From BMS3Abin12 sp964487445 (GTDB taxonomy: Bacteria; Pseudomonadota; Gammaproteobacteria; 21-64-14), in assembly GCA_964487445.1 (NCBI GenBank), contig CAZAQG010000001.1, forward strand, positions 11,257 to 75,256: DNA of 64,000 nt. Direction: 5' to 3'. The notes under the pieces were generated by a model. That model did no database searches, was not told the DNA's origin, and was given only the letters and a program-made list of their open reading frames with translations. The position numbers and the translations under genes were made by a program. Positions 24,107-33,500 of the stretch are shown here, one piece after another; within the stretch, counting starts at the first letter, position 1; each line of letters starts with the position of its first letter.

Positions 24107-25504
24107 ATGCCGTTCATTCCCCATACCGAGGACGACGTTCGCGAGATGCTCCGCGCCATCGGCGTGGCGCGCATCGAGGACTTGTTCGGCGAGATCCCGC
24201 CGTCGCTGCGCTGCCGCCCGCTGGAGGGCCTCCCGGAGGGGCTGAACGAGGCGGCGATCACCCGCGTTCTGATGGAACGCGCCGAGCGCGACGGGCGCCC
24301 GCTGTGCTTCGCCGGCGCCGGCGCCTACGACCACCACGTGCCAGCGGCGGTCTGGGAACTGGCCACGCGCGGCGAATTCTACAGCGCCTACACCCCCTAT
24401 CAGGCCGAAGCCTCGCAGGGCACCCTGCAGGTGCTCTACGAGTACCAGACGATGATGGCCAATCTCATGGCCATGGAGGTATCCAACGCCTCGCTCTACG
24501 ACGGCGCCTCGGCGCTGGCCGAGGCGGTACTCATGGCGGTACGCGCCAACCGTAAGGTCCGCTCGCGCCGCATCCTGCTGCCGACGGCGGTGCACCCCAC
24601 CTATCGCAAGGTGGTCCGCACGCTGGTGGGGCGCCAGGGGATCGAGCTGGTGGAGATCCCCTACGACCCGCAGTGCGGCGACACCCCCCTGGAGGCCGTC
24701 GAGCGGTGCGCCGGCGACGATCCGGCGGCCCTCGTCGTCCCGCAGCCGAACTTCTTCGGCGTCCTCGAGGACGCCGATGCGCTGACCGACTGGGCGCACG
24801 AGCGCGGCGCGCTCGTCATCGGCCTCGTCAACCCGCTCGCGATGGCGGTACTCGAACCCCCCGGGCACTGGGGCGGCGACGGCGCGGATATCGCCTGCGG
24901 CGAGGGCCAGCCGCTGGGGATCCCGCTCTCCTCGGGCGGACCGTATTTCGGCTTCCTGTGTTGCAAGCAAGTGTACGTACGCCAGATGCCGGGCCGACTC
25001 GCCGGGCGCACGGTGGATCTCGAGGGCCGCCCCGGCTTCACCCTCACGCTGCAGGCCCGCGAACAGCACATCCGCCGGTCCAAGGCGACCTCCAACATCT
25101 GCACCAACCAGGGCCTCGCGGTCACCGCGGCGACGATCCACATGGCGCTGCTCGGCGCCGAGGGCCTGGAACGTACGGCGGGCGTCTGTCACCGCAACAC
25201 CCGCGCCCTGGCGGAGCGCCTGTGCGCGCTGCCCGGCGTCGAACGCGTCTTCCCCGGTCCGTTCTTCCACGAGGCCGTACTGCGTCTGAGCGCGCCCGCG
25301 ACAGCCGTGCTGCGCGCGCTGGCGGCGCAGAACATCGTCGGCGGTCACGACCTCGCGACCGACTACCCGGAACTCGGCAACGCGCTGCTGGTGTGCGCGA
25401 CCGAGACCCGCAACGAAGACGACCTGGACGCCTACGCCCGGCACCTGGGACGCATTCTGTCCAAGCAGGGCGCGCCGTCCTGTCCGGTACCCCCGAAGAT
25501 CTGA
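24107..25504 (+). CDS. gcvPA: Glycine dehydrogenase (decarboxylating) subunit 1
   Basis: 465 residues. N-terminal half of the PLP-dependent P protein in its two-subunit form; it decarboxylates glycine together with GcvPB. The start MPFIPHTEDDVREML is characteristic. SLYDGASALAEA (near 130) and 'SKATSNICTNQ' (near 330) are family landmarks. The catalytic PLP lysine is in the missing partner subunit. No gcvPB follows in this window: after 53 bp there is a strong ribosome-binding site and only a 33-codon frame. Confidence 0.95.
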   Translation: MPFIPHTEDDVREMLRAIGVARIEDLFGEIPPSLRCRPLEGLPEGLNEAAITRVLMERAERDGRPLCFAGAGAYDHHVPAAVWELATRGEFYSAYTPYQAEASQGTLQVLYEYQTMMANLMAMEVSNASLYDGASALAEAVLMAVRANRKVRSRRILLPTAVHPTYRKVVRTLVGRQGIELVEIPYDPQCGDTPLEAVERCAGDDPAALVVPQPNFFGVLEDADALTDWAHERGALVIGLVNPLAMAVLEPPGHWGGDGADIACGEGQPLGIPLSSGGPYFGFLCCKQVYVRQMPGRLAGRTVDLEGRPGFTLTLQAREQHIRRSKATSNICTNQGLAVTAATIHMALLGAEGLERTAGVCHRNTRALAERLCALPGVERVFPGPFFHEAVLRLSAPATAVLRALAAQNIVGGHDLATDYPELGNALLVCATETRNEDDLDAYARHLGRILSKQGAPSCPVPPKI

Positions 25505-25557
25505 TCCGCAACCGCGGACGAGTGCGCCCCGGCCCCATCCGGACGAGGAGGAGAGGC

Positions 25558-25659
25558 ATGGTCACGATCGCCCTGAGGGGGCAATCCGATTCGCAACCGC
25601 GGCGAACCCCCGGCGGCGGGCGGCGGATTTTCGGCCATCGTCCAAATTCCACACGCTGA
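25558..25659 (+). other. 33-codon frame with strong ribosome-binding site after gcvPA
   Basis: An AGGAGGAGAGG site directly precedes ATG at 25558, but the frame stops after 33 codons (MVTIALRGQSDSQPRR...). It does not resemble the GcvPB N-terminus. It may be a leftover of a broken gcvPB junction or a short leader peptide. I do not claim it as a real gene. Confidence 0.3.
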
Positions 25660-25717
25660 ATCGCGAGCCTGGATACCGATCCCGAATAACACCCCGGTCG
25701 GGCGCACGCGTGCCAAG

Positions 25718-26197
25718 TCAGGTAAGCACGTTACGCACCATGCCTTCCAGGGTATCGAGCGAGGGGATATGGGCGGTCTCGCCGAGGACGTCCACCGTCT
25801 GGCACACCACCGCGTGGGTGATCCCGGCGTCCAGGGGGTGGATTCCGTCCCGTTCCACCTGCACCAAGTGCGGGAGATCCTGGATGGCGAGCGCGTAGAA
25901 TGGCGGATCCTGCCACCCGCCCAGCACATTGATCACCGCGATACGGGCGCGTAGCCCCGGGGGCGGCGGCGACGCGCCGCACACCGCCTCGAAGGAGATC
26001 ATCGGGATCTTGCGCTCGCGCCAGGAGAACAGACCGAGCATCCAGTCCGGAGCACTCGGCAGCGGCTCGGGGTCCATGTAGGGGACGATTTCGGCCACGG
26101 CGGCGTTCGGCAGCAGCAGTTGCGCACCGGCGATCGGCAGCAGCAGGCTGCGCACGCGCGCGGGGGGAGGCACGTGGGCGGTTGCACTCTGGCTCAT
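25718..26197 (-). CDS. chpC: CheW-like chemosensory protein ChpC
   Basis: 159 residues with one CheW-like domain: LLLPIAGAQLLLPNAAVAEIV, a WMLGLFSWRERKIPMISFE core and a C-terminal 'HIPSLDTLEGMV'. CheW proteins link receptors to the histidine kinase. Last gene of the Pil-Chp operon. Its ATG overlaps the chpB stop (ATGA at 26194-26197). In Pseudomonas ChpC is an accessory adaptor for some twitching responses. Confidence 0.86.
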   Translation of the reverse strand: MSQSATAHVPPPARVRSLLLPIAGAQLLLPNAAVAEIVPYMDPEPLPSAPDWMLGLFSWRERKIPMISFEAVCGASPPPPGLRARIAVINVLGGWQDPPFYALAIQDLPHLVQVERDGIHPLDAGITHAVVCQTVDVLGETAHIPSLDTLEGMVRNVLT

Positions 26198-27510
26198 GTT
26201 GCGACTCCTTGTAACTCGCAGCCCCTGTCGGACGCGGCAAGGGTTTTCATCAACTGGTCCGCCAAGCTCTCCGGCGGGCCGCTCAGGCTTACCACGCCGG
26301 CGCGCCGGGCGTGGTCGGGCATGCTGCTGATCACGGCGCTGGCGGCGTCCTGGGCCCAGACCACGCCGCCCTCCGCGGCGATCGCCCGGGCGCCCTCGAT
26401 ACCGTCGTCGCCCATACCGCTGAAGACGATGGCACCGGCGTTGACACCGTAGCGTTGCGCCACCTCGTGCATCACCTCGTCGATGGACGGGCTGTAGATA
26501 CCGCGCTCGGCGAGCGGGTGCAGCGCCACGCATCCGTCGCGATCGATGCGCAGGGCCTGGTCGAGCGGGGCGAGCAACACATCGCCGTGGCGCAACCGGG
26601 CGCCGGCGTGGGCGCAGACGACGTGCAGGGCGGTCTCCCGGTCCAGTTGGCTCGCAAGCAACTGGTCGAAACCCTCGCCGATGTGCTGCGCGAGAATAAA
26701 CGCGATCGGCGATTCACCCGACAGCCGGCCGAGAAAGGCACGCACCGCCTGGGGTCCGCCGAGAGAAGCGCCCAGGACCCATACACGCCGCGCGCGGTCC
26801 GGCGCCGTCGTCGACCGGCCCGGGGGGTACGGCTCCGGGATATCGGACCCGGCGGCACCCGAGTCGACGTCGTCCGGCACCGGACAACCGCCGTCGGGAG
26901 TGGATCGGCCGATCCACTCGGGCACCGGCGCCGGATCCGCCCACTCCGACGATCCCTCGTGAGGCACCTCCGTGCGAGGCGCCTCGGGCGCGGGCGCCGG
27001 GGCGCCGGGGGAGTCGACGGCGACCGCTCCCGCCCCGAAGTCGGGGGGGGGGTCCCGGGCCGCGCCGCGCCCCGCATCCGGAAGCACACCCGAATCCGCG
27101 CCCGGGAGCGTCTCGGGGGACGCGCCGGGGTGCCCGGGCCGGCGCAGCCGCGGTGGATGCACCCCGCTCAGGGCCCGAAACTTGCGTGCCAACCGCGCGC
27201 CGAGATCGGCTTGGCCGGTGCTGGCACTGGCATCGTTGAACAGGACCGGAACCGGACTGCACTCGATCAGCTCGAGCAGGATATCGGGTTCCCGGGCCGT
27301 GCCCTCGTCGAGGTCCACCAGCAGCAGGTCGACCCCCTGCGCGCCGAGATCGTCCAGCCCCCGCACGTCGCCCGGCGCGGCGCTCGCCACGACGCGGAAC
27401 CCCTGCCGCTCCAGCAGGCGTCCTACGGTCTCGCGGCGTGGTCCGGATTGCGCCAGGACCGCGACCCGCAACGGCGCACGTTCATGGTCCGCCATGCCCG
27501 GCACGCTCAT
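26194..27510 (-). CDS. chpB: Chemosensory protein-glutamate methylesterase ChpB (CheB-like)
   Basis: 438 residues. The N-terminal receiver-like domain (about 12-130) lacks a fully typical acidic cluster (LLLVDLDEG). A long Pro/Ala/Glu linker (about 140-240) follows. The C-terminal CheB esterase domain (about 245-430) has the catalytic Ser in GASLGGPQA, His in QHIG and Asp in SGMGDDG. It removes methyl groups from the PilJ receptor, opposing PilK. The start is either 27510 or an internal ATG at 27495; both overlap the end of chpA. Confidence 0.9.
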   Translation of the reverse strand: MSVPGMADHERAPLRVAVLAQSGPRRETVGRLLERQGFRVVASAAPGDVRGLDDLGAQGVDLLLVDLDEGTAREPDILLELIECSPVPVLFNDASASTGQADLGARLARKFRALSGVHPPRLRRPGHPGASPETLPGADSGVLPDAGRGAARDPPPDFGAGAVAVDSPGAPAPAPEAPRTEVPHEGSSEWADPAPVPEWIGRSTPDGGCPVPDDVDSGAAGSDIPEPYPPGRSTTAPDRARRVWVLGASLGGPQAVRAFLGRLSGESPIAFILAQHIGEGFDQLLASQLDRETALHVVCAHAGARLRHGDVLLAPLDQALRIDRDGCVALHPLAERGIYSPSIDEVMHEVAQRYGVNAGAIVFSGMGDDGIEGARAIAAEGGVVWAQDAASAVISSMPDHARRAGVVSLSGPPESLADQLMKTLAASDRGCELQGVAT

Positions 27511-30500
27511 TGAGCAGGGCGTGAAGGTTCTCGATCAACTCGCCCTCCTGGTACGGTTTGCCGAGATAGCGGTTCACCCCGAGCCGCAGGGCGTGTTCAC
27601 GGTGTTTTTCTCCGGTACGCGAGGTGATCATGATGATCGGGATCTCCCGCAGGCGACTCTCGTTGCGCATGTGCGTGGCCAGTTCGAAGCCGTCCATGCG
27701 CGGCATCTCGATGTCCAGCAGCATGATATCGGGGACATGCTCCTGCAGCAGGGCCACGGCGTCGACACCGTCCTTCGCGGTGAGCACATCCATGCCGTTG
27801 CGCTCGAGCAGGCGCGCGGTGACCTTGCGCACCGTGATCGAGTCGTCGACCACCATCACCGTCACCCGTCCGCTGGGCTCGGGCTCCGGCTCGACCTTCA
27901 CCGGCGGCGCGCCGAGCAAGGCGGCCGACAGGCGCACCAGGGCGCCGGCATCGACGATCAGTACCACGCGTCCGTCGCCCAGGATGGTTGCGCCGGAGAT
28001 GCCGCGCACCGTGCTCAGCTGCGGTCCGACCGACTTGACCACGATCTCGCGACTGCCGAGCAACCGGTCGACCAGCAGCGCGCTCTGATGACCGCCGCTG
28101 CGCACCAGCAGCACCGGGACCTTGCGGTCGGTGAGCGCCGGCATCGTCGAGATACCGAGCAGGGCGCCGAGGTGCGCCAGCCGGTAGGGCTGTCCGGCAT
28201 ACTCCAGCACCGGGGTCTCCTCGCCGAGGTGACAGGAGACCTCGTCGTAGCCCAGGCGCACGATCCCCTCGACGCTGGAGAGCGGGATCGCGTAGAGGTC
28301 CTCGCCCACCTGGACCAGCAGGGCCTGGGTGACGGCCAGCGTGAACGGCAGCCGGATGATGAAGGTCGTACCGCGGCCGACGTGCGAATCGATCTCGAAC
28401 TGACCGCCGAGCTGCTTGATCTCACTGTTGACGACATCCATGCCCACGCCGCGGCCCGAGATCTGGGTGAGCGTGCGTGCGGTGCTGAACCCGGACTCGA
28501 GGATGAACTGCATGACATTGTGGTCGCTGACCTTGGCGTCCGCGGCGAGCATGCCGCGCTCGACGGCCTTGCGGCGGATCACATCGAGGTCGATCCCGGC
28601 ACCGTCGTCGGAAACGCGGATCACCACCTCCGAGCCCTCGCGCGACAGGCCCAACAGGACGGTGCCGGTCTCGGGCTTGCCCGCGACGCGGCGCACCTCC
28701 GGCGTCTCGATCCCGTGCGAGATCGCGTTTCGCAACATATGCTCCATCGGCGCCACCAGCCGATCGAGGACGGCGCGGTCCATTTCCCCCTCGGCGCCCT
28801 CGACCTTCAGCTCGGCGCGCTTGCCGAGCGGCGTACAGGTCTGGCGCACGATGCGACGCAGCCGCGGGATCAGGCCCGCGAACGGCACCATGCGCGTGTG
28901 CATGAGGCCCTCCTGCATCTCGGTGTTCACGCGCGACTGCTGCAGCAGCAGGGTCTCGGACTCCCGCGACAGATGCTCCAGCAGACCCTGAATGCTGACC
29001 AGATCGCTGACGCTCTCGGCGAGGCCGCGCGAGAGTTGCTGGACGTGCGAATAGCGGTCGAGTTCCAGGGGGTCGAAGTCCTCCTGCGACTCGGCCTCGG
29101 CCTCGTGGCGGTACAGGATCTGCGCCTCGGTCTCGATTTCCAGGCGCCGGAGCTGCTCGCGCAGCCGCGCCACCGTCTGATCGAACTCCACCAGGTTGAA
29201 GCGGATGGCGGCGGTCTGCTGCTCCATGCGCGAGCGGTAGATGCTGATCTCACCGGCGTAGTTGACCAGGTTATCGAGCAGGTCGGCCTTGACGCGCACG
29301 GTCTCGGACTGCACGCGCGGGGCGCCGCGCCGCTCGATGCGAAGCGCCGGTTGCACGGCCGGGGCCGGCCCCCCGGAACCCTCTCCCAAACCCTCCGCTT
29401 CGGTCTTCTTCTCCACACCCGCCGCGGAGGGGGCGGCGACGGACCCCTCATCCGCCTCGGGAGGCGGTTCGTCGGAGTCGCCGGCCGATTGCGCCGCGAG
29501 CGTCGGCGCCGGGTCGTCGGTCGCCGCCGCGGACGCGGACGAGACACCGCGCCCGGTGCGCGCCGCTTCCAGTTCCGCCACCAGATCCGGGGCGGGTGCG
29601 GGCACTGCGCCGTCGCGCAGGGCCTCGTGCATGATGTGGAACTGATCCAGAGTCACATGCAGCGTCTGAAACAGATCCCGAGAGGCCTCCACGTGACCGT
29701 CGATCGCGGCGCTCAACAAAGACTCCATGGCATGGCTCAGATCGGCGATGGCGCCGATATCCGCCATCCGTGCCCCCCCCTTCAGGGTATGGAGTTCACG
29801 TTGCAGCTCCGTGACCCGCCGGATCTCCTCCGGGTGCTGTTCCCAGGCATCGAGGGTCTCGTCCGCCGCCTCCAGCAGTTCCTCGGCTTCCTCCAGGAAG
29901 ATCTCGGCCAATTCGTCGGACAGTTCGTCGCGGGTTTCGGTGACCGGCTCGGCGCGCGGCGCGGGCGCCGCCGCGGAAGGCTCGATCGGGTTCTCCTCCG
30001 GCGCCGGTCCGGGCACCGGTTCGGCCTTCGGCCCCTCATCGGTTCCGGTCTCGAATTCGATCGCATCGTCGGGTCCCGTCAATCCGCCGATCCGGGACAG
30101 GTGCGCCTCGACCACCCGCTCGATGCGTTCCAACAGGGGCCCGTGGTCCGGCATCGCGGTTCCCGGCTGCGCCAGCGTAGCGAGCTGAGCGCGCATCAAG
30201 GCCGCAGCATCGGAGAACAGCGGCGCCAGCGCCAAGTCGTAGGCGGCGCCGGCCACGGCGGGCAGTTGTGCCAGTTTCTCCAGAGCCCCCGCGACCTCCG
30301 CGATCTCGGGCACGCCGGCCATGTGAGCGCTGCCGTACAGGGTATGGAAGGCGCGTATCAGTTCCTCGGTGATGCGACAGCCGGACTCCTCCTGCCCGTC
30401 ACAGCGGGCCACGAAGTCATCGACGCTCGTCAGGTGATCGTGAACCTCCTGGGAAAAGGTCTCGTAGAGGACGGGATCGGCGATCCGCGGCGCCGCCCCG

Positions 30501-33500
30501 GCCGCGGCATCCGGTTCCTCGCTTCCCGTGAGGTCTCCGGTATCGGGCGCCGTGGTCGGTTCGGGCGCCGTTCCTTCCTCCGACGGGGGTTGCGAATCGG
30601 CCTCCGGCGCGGAATCCGCCTCCGTATCCGACACGGGGGCGGCATCGGCCGCCGAACCCCTATGCGCCTCCTCCTGCGCGGCACTCCCGCCGCGTGTCAG
30701 CGCCCCGGCGCGCTCCATCAGCGCCACCACCTCGATCGCCGTACACGCCTCCCCGCCGCGTAACTCCCCGATCAACTCCGGCAGCCGTTCGATCGCCTCC
30801 CCTACCACCCCGAACATCGCCTCGTCCGGCACCGCCGCCCCATCCAGCACCCGGTTCAGCAGCCCCTCCAGCGCCCACGCGAACTCCCCCACCCGCAGCG
30901 CCCCGCTCAAGCGCCCGCTGCCCTTCAACGTGTGGAACGAGCGCCGGATCGTCCCGACCACCTCCCGGTCCTGCGGCTGCGCCCGCCAGCGCGGCAACTG
31001 CTCGCGCAGCGACGCCAACTCTTCATCCGCCTCCTCGATAAAGATCTCCAGAATCTCCGGGTCCACTTCCTCCGCCAGTACCGGCGGCAGTTCCACCACC
31101 CCGACTCCGTCGCCCGCGCGCTCGCCCACCGCCGGTGCTTCCGACGCCCCGCCCGCCTCCGGCCCCACATCCGGGCCGGACTCCTCGTCCGGGTCGGACC
31201 CGACCCCGCCTTCCGAACCCTGCGTGGTATCCGCCGGCCCCGCAGCGGTCTCGCCGCGTGTCAGCGCCCCGGCGCGCTCCATCAGCGCCACCACCTCGAT
31301 CGCCGTACACGCCTCCCCGCCGCGTAACTCCCCGATCAACTCCGGCAGCCGTTCGATCGCCTCCCCTACCACCCCGAACATCGCCTCGTCCGGCACCGCC
31401 GCCCCATCCAGCACCCGGTTCAGCAGCCCCTCCAGCGCCCACGCGAACTCCCCCACCCGCAGCGCCCCGCTCAAGCGCCCGCTGCCCTTCAACGTGTGGA
31501 ACGAGCGCCGGATCGTCCCGACCACCTCCCGGTCCTGCGGCTGCGCCCGCCAGCGCGGCAACTGCTCGCGCAGCGACGCCAACTCTTCATCCGCCTCCTC
31601 GATAAAGATCTCCAGAATCTCCGGGTCCACTTCCTCCGCCAGTACCGGCGGCAGTTCCACCACCCCGACTCCGTCGCCCGCGCGCTCGCCCACCGCCGGT
31701 GCTTCCGACGCCCCGCCCGCCTCCGGCCCCACATCCGGGCCGGACTCCTCGTCCGGGGCGGACTCCTCGTCCGGGGCGGATCCCTCGTCCAGGGCGGACC
31801 CCTCGTCCAGGGCGGGCCCCTCGTCCAGGGCGGCCCCCTCGTCCAGGGCGGCCGCGGCACCGCCTTCCGAATCCCGCTCCGGCACGAGCGCCACCTCCGG
31901 CGACCACGCCGATCCCGGTTCGTACGCCGATTCCCGATCCGCTTCCTCCTGCCCCGCACCCTGATCCCGCTCATCTCCGGGGACCGCCGTATCCGGTGTC
32001 GCGACCTTCCCCATGGGAAATGTATGGACAGCCCGCGGCTGTTCATCTTCTGGGATCGTCGCATCCGGTACCGCGGCCTCCGCCGGCTGGAGATCCGTGG
32101 TCGGCTGCACGCCGGCCGGCTCCTCCGGGGTGCGGGAATCGCTCTCCGCGACCGGCACGGGCTCTGGTCCGTCGCCACCCCCGTCCGCGGGATCCGGCGT
32201 CACACCAAGGCGGCGCAACCCGTCCTCCACCCGGTCCAGGATGGTCTCCTGGTCCCCGCGGCGCTCGACGACGGCCTCGAGGTAATACTCGATCCCGGCG
32301 ATAACCTCCGCGAGCGCTTCCTGATCGGCCGTCCCGGGGATCCCCTCGCCGACCGCCAGTCCCGTGGCCACATAATCGGCCAGGACCTGTACAGACCCTG
32401 CGGCGCGCGACAGATTAAGGATCTGGAAGCTGCCCTTGAGTTCCGCGAGCAGCCGTGGAACCTCCGCGAACACCTCGCCGCCGGGGCCGGTCTCGGCATC
32501 GGTTCGGGGCGCCTGCAGGTAGGCGAGCACCGCTTCCTTGACCTGCGCGACGTCCTCGGCGGCCTCGCGCGCCATGGCCAGCATCAGGAGCCGGAACTCC
32601 GGATCGCTGATCCGACCCTGGTTGACGTGGAACGGCGCGCCGTCCGCCCCCGTCTCGTCTCCCGGCGCATCGACCTCCTCTCCGGCGCCGTCCCCGGCAT
32701 CCCCGTCGGGCGCCTCGGCCCCCGAGGCCATTTGGTCGAGCGATGCCTCCACCAGCAGGATGGCCTCGGCGATCTCGGTGAATTCCTCATCACCCGGATC
32801 GGTATCGCCCTCGGCGATCGCCTGGACGCGTTCCGCCTGCTCCTGAGCGGTCCGCCGCAACGTGCCCAAGCCCAGCATGCCAAAGGTGTCCGCCACCCGC
32901 CGCAGGGTCTCCGGTATCCGGGCCAAGTCCTCGGGATTGCGCGGCGCGCTGCGCACATAGAGGTCGAGACCGTCCTTGACGGTGGTAAGGTCTTCCTTGA
33001 CCGCCTCGGAGACCGCGCGCAGGGAGTCGATTCCCGGGCCCATGATCCCACCGCCGGCGAACGCCTCGCGCGGCAGGAGCCGTTCCAGATCGAATGCGTC
33101 CTTCAACGCCCGCACCCGCTCGCCCCCGTCCGTGGCGCGCGCGACGTAGTAGAGGAGATTGCGCAACAGGTCCGGCTGCAATTCCGCGACGAGGCCCGCC
33201 TCGCCGGCGTCGATCAGTCGCTTGATCCGGCGATCCACCTGCCCGAGCAGCAGCTTCACCGAGACGCTCGCCTCGAGCGCGCCCGCGCGCAGGGCTTCCA
33301 CCAGACCGGCGCTGACCCACCACAGCCGGCGCACCGGCTCGAGCTGCGTGACTTGGTCGAGGTGCTCGATGACCGCCAGGATCCGATCGAGACCGCCCTC
33401 GGGATCGCTCCCCCGGTACCAGCCGAGCAGCCCGAGCTGCAGGTCGTGACGCAGACGGCACAGCAGCCGGTGCAACTCACCGGAGTCGCGCGCGAACGCC

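Noticed and set aside
22175..25444. Very long minus-strand open frame (over 1000 codons) opposite gcvT-gcvH-gcvPA
   Set aside because: It is antisense to three clearly recognised genes; such frames arise from GC-rich codon usage. The translation shows no domain and is rich in Arg, His, Val and Gly.
26972..30763. Long plus-strand open frame across chpA and chpB
   Set aside because: Antisense to chpA/chpB, whose domains are unmistakable; the composition is that of a shadow frame.
30500..31860. CRISPR-like or mobile repeat because of repeated DNA
   Set aside because: The repeats are in frame inside chpA and encode Hpt modules and linker; there are no short repeats with unique spacers.
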